NCBI RefSeq assembly: GCF_019967995.1
Contig: NZ_CP065377.1
Span: 1,612,001 to 1,676,000 of the forward strand
Reading direction: 5' to 3'
DNA: 64,000 nt
Origin: Faecalibacterium prausnitzii
Lineage (GTDB): Bacteria; Bacillota; Clostridia; Oscillospirales; Ruminococcaceae
Both the position numbers and the translations under genes were made by a program. Under the pieces are notes generated by a model that did no database searches, was not told the DNA's origin, and was given only the letters and a program-made list of their open reading frames with translations. Positions 6,517 to 15,220 of the stretch are shown here, in pieces; the stretch's first letter is position 1; every line of letters begins with the position of its first letter.

Positions 6517-8034
6517 TTATACCTTGCCGCCATGCAGCTCGGCATACATGCGGGAGCGGCACTCGGCGACGGCGGGGGTCATGTTGACATAGTGCTTGTG
6601 GGGGCACTCCAGGCGCAGCTCGCTCTCCCAGGTCTCATCGGTCAGCTGGCGGGCGATGTAGGCCTTTTTCTCTGCGATGGAGGGCAGCTCCATGGCCAGC
6701 TCGCCGTGGAGGATGTGCGGCACCAACAGCTTTTTCACCTTGGTGGGGGTGATGGTCACGGTGCGCTCAATGGCGTCAGAATCCAGATTGACCATCGTGA
6801 CAGGCTTGCCTGCCTCGATCTCCTCGCCGTCCATGGCGATCAGGTCGCACTGTGCCTGGCCGTTTTCATCGTAGAGACGCCACGGCATCTTTTTGCCAGG
6901 GATGATGGCCTTGCTGGCAGAATCCGAACACTTCATCTTGGGCTGATAGGTTCCATCCGAGCGCTTGACGGCCACCAGTTTGTACACGCCGCCAAAGACG
7001 GGATCGGAAGCCGAGGTGATGAGGTTCTCGCCGACACCGTAGGAATCGAAATGGGCATGCTCATACAGCTCCATGTTGGCGATCTTCTTTTCGTCCAGAC
7101 CGTTGGACGCCACCAGCTTGATATAAGGCTTCCCTGCTGCGTCCAGCGCCTTGCGCAGGCGCTTGGAGCCGCGGGCCAGGTCACCGGAGTCGATGCGGGC
7201 ACTCTTGACGCGGCGGCTGGGGTCGTTGGGATACTTTTCGATGAGGTAGTCGTCCAGCTTGATGAGGTTGGGCAGACCGCTCTCCATGATATTATAGGTA
7301 TCCAGCAGGAGGCTGACAGAGTCCGGATAGGTATCGGCAAAGGCCTTGAAAGCATCGAACTCGGTCGGGAAGAACTCGATGAAACTGTGGGCCACCGTGC
7401 CGACGGCCTTGACCTCCGGGCCATACTTCATCTCGGCCAGGCAGTTGGCGGTGCCGATGCAGCCGCCCAGAACGGCTGCATACGCGCCGTCGTTGCCTGC
7501 GCTCTCGCCCTGGGCGCGGCGGGTGCCGAACTCCATGACGCTGCGGGGGGTGTGGGTGTTCAGACCGGTGACGCGGGTCGCCTTGGTGGCGATCAGGCTG
7601 TGGAAGTTCATGGTCTGCAGCAGATAGGTCTCGATGAGGATAGCGCCCACAAGGTCGCACTCGATGCGGACCATCTGCACATGGGGATAGCAGACCGTGC
7701 CTTCGGGCAGGGCGTACATGTCGCCCTGCCAGCGGTAGGTGCGCAGATACTCGCAGAACTCCTCGCTCATGCCCTTGGTGCGCAGCCAGCAGATATCCTG
7801 CTCGTTGAAGTGATAGTTCAGCAAAAAGCGGGTCAGCTTGCGCTGGCCTGCGCTGATGGAATAGCCCTGGTTGTCGGGGTTCTTGCGGAAGAACATATCG
7901 AATACCAGCGTCGTATCCTTGAAGCCGTGCAGAAACAGGCAGTTGGCCATCGTGAACTCGTAGAAATCCACGACCATGGCAGGGTTATCGTAATCTTCAT
8001 CCGGAATATACGGAACAACTTTGATCTCGTCCAT
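6517..8034 (-). CDS. pncB: Nicotinate phosphoribosyltransferase
   Basis: A 505-residue cytoplasmic enzyme of NAD salvage that joins nicotinate and PRPP, with ATP hydrolysis, to give nicotinate mononucleotide. The N-terminal MVVDFYEFTMANCLFLHG, the central GTVAHSF segment carrying the phospho-accepting-type histidine and the later SARIDSGDLA loop are characteristic of the NAPRTase family. Length is typical. The ATG at 8034 is preceded by AGAGAGGAAAC. It has its own promoter and a leader with a 5' hairpin and an intrinsic terminator, so expression is probably controlled by attenuation. Confidence 0.92.
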   Translation of the reverse strand: MDEIKVVPYIPDEDYDNPAMVVDFYEFTMANCLFLHGFKDTTLVFDMFFRKNPDNQGYSISAGQRKLTRFLLNYHFNEQDICWLRTKGMSEEFCEYLRTYRWQGDMYALPEGTVCYPHVQMVRIECDLVGAILIETYLLQTMNFHSLIATKATRVTGLNTHTPRSVMEFGTRRAQGESAGNDGAYAAVLGGCIGTANCLAEMKYGPEVKAVGTVAHSFIEFFPTEFDAFKAFADTYPDSVSLLLDTYNIMESGLPNLIKLDDYLIEKYPNDPSRRVKSARIDSGDLARGSKRLRKALDAAGKPYIKLVASNGLDEKKIANMELYEHAHFDSYGVGENLITSASDPVFGGVYKLVAVKRSDGTYQPKMKCSDSASKAIIPGKKMPWRLYDENGQAQCDLIAMDGEEIEAGKPVTMVNLDSDAIERTVTITPTKVKKLLVPHILHGELAMELPSIAEKKAYIARQLTDETWESELRLECPHKHYVNMTPAVAECRSRMYAELHGGKV

Positions 8035-8086
8035 GAAAGTTTCCTCTCTTCATATCCATACAGCGGCCGATACCGGGCGGCTGCTG

Positions 8087-8131
8087 AAAAAACGCCCCGG
8101 CCCGGTCTGCATCTCAGGTGCGGCGCGGGGC
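8087..8131 (-). terminator. pncB: Intrinsic terminator in the pncB leader (attenuator candidate)
   Basis: A GC-rich stem (GCCCCG...CGGGGC) at about 8094-8131 is followed on the minus strand by six T residues, 53 bases before the pncB start and downstream of its promoter. guaB already has its own terminator upstream, so this one seems to belong to pncB. Confidence 0.65.
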
Positions 8132-8158
8132 TCTTCCACCCTGTCATGACAGGGTGTT
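8132..8158 (-). promoter_or_regulatory. pncB: Perfect palindrome at the 5' end of the pncB leader
   Basis: The 20-base segment 8137-8156 (CACCCTGTCA and its exact complement TGACAGGGTG) begins about two bases after the expected transcription start. It may be an RNA hairpin that controls the terminator downstream, or an operator for a repressor. The leader after it contains CTGAGAT but lacks the rest of a TPP aptamer. Confidence 0.5.
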
Positions 8159-8164
8159 TGTATC

Positions 8165-8193
8165 ATGATAGCATCTTTCCCGGATGGGTGCAA
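8165..8193 (-). promoter_or_regulatory. pncB: Promoter of pncB
   Basis: Minus-strand TTGCAC (8188-8193) and TATCAT (8165-8170) with 17 bases between. The predicted start lies near 8158. Confidence 0.7.
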
Positions 8194-8243
8194 GAGGTTT
8201 TGTAAAATTCCGGCGGATGCAGACAAAATCTTTTTTCCAAACC

Positions 8244-8284
8244 AGAAAAACGGCTGCCTCCAGAAGCCAGGAAGCAGCCGTTCG
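8244..8284 (-). terminator. guaB: Intrinsic terminator of guaB
   Basis: Arms CGGCTGCTTCC and GGAGGCAGCCG on the minus strand, followed by TTTTTC, a few bases past the guaB stop. Confidence 0.85.
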
Positions 8285-8296
8285 ATTCAATTGTGA

Positions 8297-9811
8297 TCAG
8301 CCATTCATGATGTTGGGGGTCGCGTTCTTCAGCATGACGTCATGGCTGCCGCCCTCCACGATGGAAGTGGAGGAAACGACCGTCAGCTTGGCCTTCTGCT
8401 GCAGCTCCGGGATGGAGAGCGCACCGCAGTTGCACATGGTGCTCTTGACCTTGTACAGCGTGGTCTGGACGCCATCGGACAGGGGGCCTGCATACGGGAC
8501 ATAGCTGTCCACGCCTTCCTCAAAGCTCAGCTTGGTGGAGCCGCCGAGGTCATAGCGCTGCCAGTTGCGGGCACGGTTGGAGCCTTCGCCCCAGTACTCC
8601 TTCATATACTGGCCATTGATGCGGACCTTGTTCGTGGGGCTCTCGTCAAAGCGGGCAAAGTAGCGGCCCAGCATGACGAAGTCTGCGCCCATGGCCAGCG
8701 CCAGGGTGATGTGGTAATCGTGGACGATGCCGCCATCGGAGCAGATGGGCACATAGATGCCGGTCTCTTTATAATACTCATCGCGGGCCTTGGCGACCTC
8801 GATGACAGCGGTAGCCTGGCCGCGGCCAATGCCCTTGGTCTCGCGGGTGATGCAGATGGAACCGCCGCCGATGCCGATCTTCACGAAGTCGGCGCCTGCC
8901 TCTGCCAGGAAGCGGAAGCCTTCTGCATCGACCACATTGCCTGCGCCGACCTTGACGGTGTCGCCGTAGTGCTCACGGATCCAGCCGATGGTGCGGCTCT
9001 GCCACTCGGAATAGCCCTCGGAAGAGTCGATGCAGAGGACATCCACACCGGCCTCCACCAGAGCGGGAACACGCTCGGCGTAGTCACGGGTGTTGATGCC
9101 GGCACCCACGACATAGCTCTTGTTGGCGTCCAGCAGCTCGTTGGCGTTCTTCTTGTGGGAGTCGTAGTCCTTGCGGAAGACGAAATACTTCAGGTTGCCC
9201 TCGGCGTCCACCAGAGGCAGCGTGTTGATCTTGTTGTCCCAGATGATGTTGTTGCAGTCATGCAGGGAGGTGTTTTCCGGGGCCGTGACCAGCTTTTCGA
9301 TGGGGGTCATGAAGGTGGTGACAGAGGCGTCATCGGGGGTGTGGTTGACGCGGTAATCGCGGGAGGCCACGATGCCCAGCAGCTTGCCGTTGGGGGTGCC
9401 GTCGGCGGTGACAGCAATGGTGGAGTGGCCGGTGCGGGCCTTCAGCTCCAGCACATCGTGCAGGGTGGCCGTCGGGGCCAGATTGGAGTCGGAGACGACA
9501 TAACCGGCCTTATAGCTCTTGACGCGGCGGACCATCGCTGCCTCGTTCTCAATGCTCTGAGAGCCATAGATAAAGGAAACGCCGCCCTCGCGTGCCAGCG
9601 CGATCGCCAGCTTGTCGCCGGAGACTGCCTGCATGATGGCACTGATCATGGGGATGTTCATTTCCAGCGGGCATTCTTCCTCGCCCTTGCGGTACTTGAC
9701 CAGCGGGGTCTTCAGGCTGACCGCCGTGGGGACATTCTCCGAAGAAGAATAGCCGGGGATCAGCAAGTACTCACCAAAGGTGCGGGAAGGTTCTTCATAG
9801 AAATATGCCAT
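8297..9811 (-). CDS. guaB: IMP dehydrogenase
   Basis: A 504-residue enzyme oxidising IMP to XMP with NAD, the committed step to GMP. The (beta/alpha)8 barrel is interrupted by two CBS motifs in about residues 100-220 ([25 protein letters not shown]). The catalytic loop reads [12 protein letters not shown], keeping the nucleophilic cysteine but having Gly where most relatives have Pro (GIGPGSIC). A mobile flap near the end carries YDLGG. The start at 9811 has AAGGAG seven bases upstream; a reading from 9862 lacks a ribosome site. It has its own promoter flanked by a dyad and its own terminator. Confidence 0.92.
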   Translation of the reverse strand: MAYFYEEPSRTFGEYLLIPGYSSSENVPTAVSLKTPLVKYRKGEEECPLEMNIPMISAIMQAVSGDKLAIALAREGGVSFIYGSQSIENEAAMVRRVKSYKAGYVVSDSNLAPTATLHDVLELKARTGHSTIAVTADGTPNGKLLGIVASRDYRVNHTPDDASVTTFMTPIEKLVTAPENTSLHDCNNIIWDNKINTLPLVDAEGNLKYFVFRKDYDSHKKNANELLDANKSYVVGAGINTRDYAERVPALVEAGVDVLCIDSSEGYSEWQSRTIGWIREHYGDTVKVGAGNVVDAEGFRFLAEAGADFVKIGIGGGSICITRETKGIGRGQATAVIEVAKARDEYYKETGIYVPICSDGGIVHDYHITLALAMGADFVMLGRYFARFDESPTNKVRINGQYMKEYWGEGSNRARNWQRYDLGGSTKLSFEEGVDSYVPYAGPLSDGVQTTLYKVKSTMCNCGALSIPELQQKAKLTVVSSTSIVEGGSHDVMLKNATPNIMNG

Positions 9812-9890
9812 ACTCAAACTCCTTTTCTCTCGTGCAGCCCGTAGAAACGGCGGCAAATTCATTTCACTTATCGTGCCTGGAAGATGCTAA

Positions 9891-9938
9891 AAATGCTTGC
9901 ACCTATTGTAACACAAACCGGCACAAACGCAAGCATTT
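9891..9938 (-). promoter_or_regulatory. guaB: guaB promoter enclosed by a perfect 10-base inverted repeat
   Basis: Minus-strand TTGCGT (9927-9932) and TACAAT (9905-9910), 16 bases apart, form the promoter. The arms AAATGCTTGC (9891-9900) and GCAAGCATTT (9929-9938) flank it perfectly, one touching the -35 and the other near the start of transcription. This suggests a repressor that loops or bridges the promoter. The dyad does not resemble the Bacillus PurR box. Confidence 0.55.
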
Positions 9939-10063
9939 CGCAAAACAAACTTTCCAAAACTGTCCTTGCGAAAACCAGACACTTTGTCTAAGAAAACGGC
10001 GGAAAGTAACACTTTATTCCCGAAAATGCGGGCCGTTCTCCCCTGCTGCAAGCCTGAGGGCGC

Positions 10064-10099
10064 AAAAAAGCCCGCCCCCGAACGGGAGCGAGCTTTTTT
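10064..10099. terminator. Bidirectional intrinsic terminator
   Basis: AAAAAAGC-CGC-CCC pairs with GGG-GCG-GCTTTTTT around a short loop, giving a T run on either strand. On the minus strand it would end transcripts from the thioesterase gene. Confidence 0.8.
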
Positions 10100-10320
10100 G
10101 CACACGAAGCGACGATACCGCCTGTGCGGTGCACACCAACAGCTGCGAAGGAGAACAGCCGGAGGAGGAGCGGTGCGCACCCGATATCCACGGATAACAA
10201 GAAGAAAAAGATTTCACGCAGAAGAGCTTTCGCTCTTCTTGTAACCATATTGTAACTCTTTTGAAATCATTTTGCAAGGGGTTTTGCGAAAGTTTTTGTA
10301 ATTTTTTTGTAATTCTTTTC

Positions 10321-11064
10321 TCAGGCATTCTCAGCCGCTTCGCTGGAAAATTCCAGATAACACTCAAAGGCTATGTGCTCGTCCCGGCGGCCCACCACAT
10401 ACCAGCCACCGGCCGACGGCGCATAGGCCACCGCCACCTGCGCCCCCATCGGGATCTCGCGGTGGTACTTGATGGAGGCGAAGCGCAGCGGACCCTTCCG
10501 GAGTGCATCCAGCGGCAGGGCGTCGCAGGCGATGTCCAGATAGAACGAGTTGTTCACATGGCCGTTCAGGTCGCACAGCGAGTAGCTGGCCGTCCAGCTG
10601 CCCGCCGGGGTCAGCTCCTTGCATTTGTGCACCAGCTGGGGCAGCTCGTCTTCCACATTCTCGTTTTCGTAGTTGGGGGTGCACCAGCTGGGCTGCCGCA
10701 TGATGTGCCCCATTTCGGTGTTCACCACGATCCAGCGGCAGTCCACGAGGGCCAGCTCCTTCCCGACCTCATCGAGGATGTGAGTGATCCGCTTCATCGA
10801 GCCTTTTTTGCAAGGCTCACAGGCGGTATCCAGCGTGATCTTCTCGCCGCGGGTGGGCATCCGGTAGACCTCCACGGCCTGCTTGCCCACCAGAAACGTC
10901 GTGTGGCGGGCGGCAAAGAAATCGTCGTCCATGCCGTAGGCGCGGGCGTGATCCGCCGCAGCCTGCTCCACATAACGGAACAGGGCGCTGGGTTTGAGCT
11001 TCCGGTGAAAATCACAGTCGGCGTTCAGAACGGTCGCAGTTTCAGTAAAGTGGTTCAGTACCAT
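10321..11064 (-). CDS. Acyl-ACP thioesterase (FAT family)
   Basis: A 247-residue double hotdog-fold protein that releases fatty acids from acyl carrier protein. The N-terminal half (FRYVEQAAADHARAYG) and the C-terminal catalytic region (SLCDLNGHVNNSFYLD, Asn-His pair) are typical of bacterial FatA/FatB-like enzymes. The ATG at 11064 follows AGAGGA. It lies behind the polyamine transport operon, but an intrinsic terminator separates the two, so it may depend on read-through or a weak promoter of its own. A free fatty acid product could matter to the oleate hydratase farther along the chromosome; that link is inference. Confidence 0.85.
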   Translation of the reverse strand: MVLNHFTETATVLNADCDFHRKLKPSALFRYVEQAAADHARAYGMDDDFFAARHTTFLVGKQAVEVYRMPTRGEKITLDTACEPCKKGSMKRITHILDEVGKELALVDCRWIVVNTEMGHIMRQPSWCTPNYENENVEDELPQLVHKCKELTPAGSWTASYSLCDLNGHVNNSFYLDIACDALPLDALRKGPLRFASIKYHREIPMGAQVAVAYAPSAGGWYVVGRRDEHIAFECYLEFSSEAAENA

Positions 11065-11085
11065 AGTAAAAATATCCTCTCTATC

Positions 11086-11118
11086 AAAAACAGGCCGCAC
11101 CGTTTGCGGCGCAGCCTG
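11086..11118 (-). terminator. Intrinsic terminator between potD and the thioesterase gene
   Basis: A stem CAGGC-GCGCCG with GGTGC-GCCTG lies directly after the potD stop and is followed by TTTTT on the minus strand, only ~22 bases before the thioesterase ATG. Confidence 0.7.
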
Positions 11119-11124
11119 CATGGA

Positions 11125-12366
11125 TCAATACATGTTCCGCGATTTTTTGCGCAGCTTGCGCCAGATGTTGAAGCAGGCCAGCGCGACCATGGCCAGAAGC
11201 AGCATCAGGAAGACGATGCCGCTGCCGCTCTCGTCGTAGCTCTTCATCTCGCTCCACTTGACGTCCAGCTCACTGTTGACCTCATCGCTCAGGGCAGTGA
11301 AGACCTTTTCCTTCGCTTCGATCTCCTCCGAGGGGAAGGCGATCTCGCTGTACTTCAGGTCCTCGTCCAGCACCTCCCACACGGCCTGCATGGGGGTGGT
11401 GTAGCCGATGTATTCGGCGTTGGCTTTGCCGATGTCCACTTCGCACATGAAGTTGATGAACATCTCAGCGGCTTCCTGCTTCTCGCTGGTGGCGGGGATG
11501 CACATGCTGTCCACCGAAAGGACGCTGCCCTCCTCCGGGAAGACCCAGGCCAGGTCGGGGTTGTCGTCGATCATGGTGATGGCGTCGCCGGAATAATAGA
11601 CGCCGATGGCCGCCTCGCCGCCGATCATCTTATCGAAGATCTCGTCCATGACATAGGCCTGGACCAGCGGTTTCTGCGCCTTGAGGTGCTCGACCACCTC
11701 GTCCACTTCCTCGGTGGACTGGGGGTTGATGCTGTGGCCGGTGGCAAATGCCGCGATGGCGTACGCATCCCGGCTGTTGTTGAACATCAGAATGTTTCCG
11801 GCGTACTGTTCATCCCACAGGTCGGCCCAGCTGGCGGGCGCTTTGTCCACCATGGTGGTGTTGTAGATGATGCCGGTGGTGCAGAGCATATACGGCACCG
11901 TGTATTCATTGGCGGGGTCGTAGTCGGCGTTGCGGTAGACTTCGTCGATGTTCTGGAAGTTGGGGATGTTGTCAAAGTTCAGCTTTGCGAGCATCCCCTC
12001 CGAGATCATCTTGGCGACCATATAGTCCGACGGGATGATGACATCGTAATCCGCCGCGCCGGATTTCAGCTTGGCGTAGAGCGACTCATTGGAATCAAAG
12101 GTGGTGTAGTTGACGTGGATGCCGGTCAGCTTTTGGAAGGCGTCCACCACGTCCACGCTGTCGTCCGAGCCGTTGGAGATATACTCACCCCAGTTGTAGA
12201 CGTTCAGGGTGACGTTCTGGCCCTTGAAGCGGGTCCAGTCGTAATCATCCGAAACGGAAACATCTTCCGTGACCTCGATGGTCCCGGCGGCAAACGCCGA
12301 AAGCGGCAGACTGACGGCAAACACCAACGTCAGCAGTAAAAGCACCATGCGCTTCATCTGTTTCAT
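11125..12366 (-). CDS. potD: Spermidine/putrescine ABC transporter substrate-binding protein, membrane-anchored
   Basis: A 413-residue extracellular binding protein of the PotD/PotF family. Residues 1-27 form a signal peptide with an AFA-AG cleavage site. The mature part begins with a family-typical WGEYIS motif (VYNWGEYIS), followed by the bilobed domain. Unlike most Gram-positive relatives there is no lipobox cysteine. Instead residues ~382-401 form a hydrophobic helix followed by a basic tail, suggesting anchoring through the C terminus. The ATG overlaps the potC stop in ATGA. It is the last gene of potABCD and delivers polyamines to PotBC. Confidence 0.9.
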   Translation of the reverse strand: MKQMKRMVLLLLTLVFAVSLPLSAFAAGTIEVTEDVSVSDDYDWTRFKGQNVTLNVYNWGEYISNGSDDSVDVVDAFQKLTGIHVNYTTFDSNESLYAKLKSGAADYDVIIPSDYMVAKMISEGMLAKLNFDNIPNFQNIDEVYRNADYDPANEYTVPYMLCTTGIIYNTTMVDKAPASWADLWDEQYAGNILMFNNSRDAYAIAAFATGHSINPQSTEEVDEVVEHLKAQKPLVQAYVMDEIFDKMIGGEAAIGVYYSGDAITMIDDNPDLAWVFPEEGSVLSVDSMCIPATSEKQEAAEMFINFMCEVDIGKANAEYIGYTTPMQAVWEVLDEDLKYSEIAFPSEEIEAKEKVFTALSDEVNSELDVKWSEMKSYDESGSGIVFLMLLLAMVALACFNIWRKLRKKSRNMY

Positions 12367-13211
12367 GCGGCATCCTCCCCTCTCAGTGCCTTCTGGTCCC
12401 GGCGGTAGCCGCGGCTCTCCATAGCGTTGGAGATCAGGATGATGGTCAGAATGACCACAAACATGATGGTAGACAGAGCGTAGATCTCCGGGCTGACCTT
12501 TTTGCGGGTCATGGAGTAGATGGCGATGGGCAGGGTCTCCACCGTGCCGCAGTTGAAGTAGGAGATCATGAAGTCATCAATGGAGTAGGTCAGGCAGATG
12601 AGGAAGGCCGACAGGATGGCGGGGCTGATCTCCGGCAGGATGACTTTGAAGAACGCCTGCCTGGGGTCACAGCCGAGGTCCAGAGCCGCCTCATACAGTT
12701 TGACGTCCAGCTGCTTGAGCTTGGGCGTGACGTTGAAGATGACATACGGCACGTTGAACGCGATGTGCGCGATGAGCAGCGTGGGCAGGCCCATGATGGT
12801 ATCGGGCAGGAACTCCACCCGGCCCGCAAAACGCTGGTAGGCCACGAAGAGCAGCATCAGCGAGATGCCGGTGATGATCTCCGGGTTGACGACCGGGATA
12901 TAGGTGATGTTCGTCACCACAAGGCGGCTCTTGCGGCCCATGGAGGCAATGCCCAGCGAAGCCGCCGTGCCCAGGATCGTGGCGATGACGGCCGAGATGA
13001 GGGCCACTTCCACCGAGACGGCCAGCGCCCGCAGAATGGAGGCGTTGTGGAACAGGCTGGTGTACCACTTGAGCGTAAACCCGGTGAACAGCGCATAGCC
13101 CTTGCTCTGGTTGAAGCTGAACACGATCATATACGCGATGGGCAGATACATGAAGCAGAAAAACAGGATGATATAGACCCGCTGCATCAGGCGGAGATGT
13201 TTCGTTTTCAT
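12363..13211 (-). CDS. potC: Spermidine/putrescine ABC transporter permease PotC
   Basis: A 282-residue membrane protein with about six transmembrane helices and the binding-protein-dependent permease signature (EAALDLGCDPRQAFFKVILP) that contacts the ATPase. It begins at the TGATG overlap with potB and ends overlapping potD. With PotB it forms the translocation channel. Confidence 0.92.
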   Translation of the reverse strand: MKTKHLRLMQRVYIILFFCFMYLPIAYMIVFSFNQSKGYALFTGFTLKWYTSLFHNASILRALAVSVEVALISAVIATILGTAASLGIASMGRKSRLVVTNITYIPVVNPEIITGISLMLLFVAYQRFAGRVEFLPDTIMGLPTLLIAHIAFNVPYVIFNVTPKLKQLDVKLYEAALDLGCDPRQAFFKVILPEISPAILSAFLICLTYSIDDFMISYFNCGTVETLPIAIYSMTRKKVSPEIYALSTIMFVVILTIILISNAMESRGYRRDQKALRGEDAA

Positions 13212-14029
13212 CAGGACACCCCCTCCATTTCATCCTCGTCGAAGCTCGAAGTAAAGCTCATGCACAGCAGAACGATGATCATCAGCACCAGGCTCATGGC
13301 CGAGCCGACGTTCAGGTTGTAGCTGTTGCCGAGGAACTGCATCTCGATCAGGTCGCCGATCAGCAGGTTGGAACCGCCGCCCAGCATCCGGCTGATGACG
13401 AAGGTGGACACCGCCGGGACGAAGACCATCGTAATGCCGGTGCTGATGCCGGGTACGCTCATGGGGATGAGCACCCGCAGCAGGGTCTGGGTGGTGGAAG
13501 CGCCCAGGTCCTGCGCCGCTTCCACGATGCTCTGGTCGATCTTGGTCATGCTGGTGTAGAGCGGCAGGATCATATAGGGCACGTAGTTGTACACCATGCC
13601 CAGCACCACCGCACCGGAGGTGTTCAGCATGGTGTAGGGGCCAAGGCCGAAGGCACCCAGCACCGCGTTGACCGGGCCGTTGACACTGAGCAGGCCCATC
13701 CACGCATAGGTGCGGAGCAGAAAGTTCATCCACATGGGCAGCATGACCAGCATCAGCATGATATGCTGCTTGTTCACCCGCAGGCGGGAGAGAAAATAGC
13801 CGACGGGGAACGCGGTGATCAGGCAGATGACCGTAGCGATGAGGGCCAGCAGCAGGCTGCGCGCGAACACCGAGCCATAGCCGCTGATGGAGAGCAGGTT
13901 GTTCAGGGTGAAATTGCCGTCGCTGTCCGTCAGGGCATAATACACCACGATGATGAGGGGCACCACTGTGAAGAGCGTCATCCACACGAAGTAGGGATAC
14001 GCGAGCTTTCGATCGTAAATCTTCATCAT
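13211..14029 (-). CDS. potB: Spermidine/putrescine ABC transporter permease PotB
   Basis: A 272-residue inner-membrane permease with six predicted helices and the EAA loop (VEAAQDLGASTTQTLLRVLIP). GAGGGG lies upstream of a double ATG, so the first or second Met may be used. It follows potA by 13 bases and overlaps potC by one base. Confidence 0.92.
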   Translation of the reverse strand: MMKIYDRKLAYPYFVWMTLFTVVPLIIVVYYALTDSDGNFTLNNLLSISGYGSVFARSLLLALIATVICLITAFPVGYFLSRLRVNKQHIMLMLVMLPMWMNFLLRTYAWMGLLSVNGPVNAVLGAFGLGPYTMLNTSGAVVLGMVYNYVPYMILPLYTSMTKIDQSIVEAAQDLGASTTQTLLRVLIPMSVPGISTGITMVFVPAVSTFVISRMLGGGSNLLIGDLIEMQFLGNSYNLNVGSAMSLVLMIIVLLCMSFTSSFDEDEMEGVS

Positions 14030-14042
14030 TTCGGCTCACCCC

Positions 14043-15083
14043 TCACGAACGCGCCATGATGTGGATCTCGTTGGGGCCGATGCGCATCCCGATGGTCTCG
14101 CCGGGGGTGCAGGCACGGGTGGAATGGATGAGCCACTCGCGGCCCTCCACATCGACGTGCATCTCGAAGTGGACGCCCTTGAAGATGACGTCATTGACGA
14201 CGCCCACCAGCTGGCCTTCCATCGGCGAAACGACCTCGATGTCCTCCGGGCGGACGACGACCTGCACGCTCTGCTCACGGGCAAAGCCGCGGTCCACGCA
14301 CGGGAACTGGACACCGGAGAAGGAAACGAGGAAATCTTTGTGCATCACGCCATCCACGATGTTGGAGTCGCCGATGAAGTCCGCCACGAAGGCATTCTTC
14401 GGCTCGTTGTAGATATCCTCCGGGGTGCCGATCTGCTGCACCTTGCCGCCGTTCATGACAACGACGGTGTCGGACATGGTCAGGGCCTCTTCCTGGTCGT
14501 GCGTGACATAAATGAACGTGATGTTCATCTCGCGCTGCAGGCGCTTGAGTTCCAGCTGCATCTCCTTGCGCAGCTTGAGGTCCAGTGCACCCAGAGGCTC
14601 GTCCAGCAGCAGGATCTCCGGCTCGTTGACCAGGCTGCGGGCGATGGCCACGCGCTGCTGCTGACCGCCGGACATCTGGCCGATGCTGCGGCGCTCAAAG
14701 CCTTTCAGGCCCACGACCTCCAGCATATCGCGCACCTTGCGGCGGATGGTCTCTTCGTCCATCTTTTTCAGCCGCAGGCCGAAGGCCACGTTCTCGAACA
14801 CGTTCAGGTGCGGGAACAGCGCATACTTCTGGAACACCGTGTTCACCGGGCGCTTGTAGGGCGGCACACCGGTGATATCCTCGCCTTTGAGCAGAACTTT
14901 GCCGGAATTCGGCTCCAAAAAGCCTGCGATCAGCCGCAGGGTCGTGGTCTTGCCGCAGCCGGAAGAACCCAGCAGCGTAACGAACTCTTTGTCATGGATA
15001 TCGAGATTCAATCCGTCCAGAATGCGCTGGCCGTCAAACTCCACTACGATGTCCCGCAGTGAAACGATCACCGAGTTGTCCAT
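14043..15083 (-). CDS. potA: Spermidine/putrescine ABC transporter ATPase
   Basis: A 346-residue ATPase that powers polyamine uptake. The Walker A GSSGCGKTT lies at residues 39-47, the ABC signature MSGGQQQR at 137-144, Walker B ILLLDEP at 157-163 and the H-loop in VTHDQEE. The last ~110 residues form the TOBE/OB domain seen in PotA and MalK. AAGGAGG precedes the ATG by 11 bases. It is the first gene of potABCD and has a strong promoter and a 100-base structured leader. Confidence 0.95.
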   Translation of the reverse strand: MDNSVIVSLRDIVVEFDGQRILDGLNLDIHDKEFVTLLGSSGCGKTTTLRLIAGFLEPNSGKVLLKGEDITGVPPYKRPVNTVFQKYALFPHLNVFENVAFGLRLKKMDEETIRRKVRDMLEVVGLKGFERRSIGQMSGGQQQRVAIARSLVNEPEILLLDEPLGALDLKLRKEMQLELKRLQREMNITFIYVTHDQEEALTMSDTVVVMNGGKVQQIGTPEDIYNEPKNAFVADFIGDSNIVDGVMHKDFLVSFSGVQFPCVDRGFAREQSVQVVVRPEDIEVVSPMEGQLVGVVNDVIFKGVHFEMHVDVEGREWLIHSTRACTPGETIGMRIGPNEIHIMARS

Positions 15084-15115
15084 ATGATACCAAATCCTCC
15101 TTAAACTCAGATACG

Positions 15116-15219
15116 AAAAAAGACAGGGCTCGTGTCCCCATCCCTCGTACCAGGGCGATCGGTCCCCACGCGCCGTGCCTTAGGTGACAAATTGCGCAGT
15201 CTCTCCCCCTGTTCGTGTC
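15116..15219 (-). promoter_or_regulatory. potA: Structured leader of the potABCD operon
   Basis: About 100 bases of transcribed leader contain self-complementary GC-rich segments. ACACGA occurs twice, first before ACAGGG (15206-15219) and later before CCCTGTC (15122-15135). The latter is followed by six T residues on the minus strand. ACAGGG can pair with CCCTGT, making a terminator-like fold before the ribosome site. No known riboswitch consensus was recognised. Confidence 0.4.
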
Positions 15220-15220
15220 T

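Larger units (their letters stand above)
9812..10320. other. Long intergenic region between guaB and the thioesterase gene
   Basis: It holds the guaB promoter and dyad (9891-9938) and a bidirectional terminator (10064-10099). A further hairpin at 10220-10239 (AGAAGAGC and GCTCTTCT around a four-base loop) and several TTGTAA repeats lie near 10239-10315. No gene is supported; the open frames seen have no ribosome sites and poor composition. Confidence 0.5.

Noticed and set aside
8093..8158. TPP riboswitch before pncB
   Set aside because: CTGAGAT is present, but the GAACCTGA-type half and the rest of the aptamer are missing.
6532..8205. Long plus-strand frame opposite pncB (and similar ones opposite guaB, potA, the peptidase and others)
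   Set aside because: High GC makes antisense frames stay open; no ribosome site or recognisable domain, and the minus-strand gene is certain.
9988..10248. 86-residue minus-strand frame in the guaB-thioesterase spacer
   Set aside because: It crosses a strong bidirectional terminator, has no ribosome site and shows no recognisable pattern.
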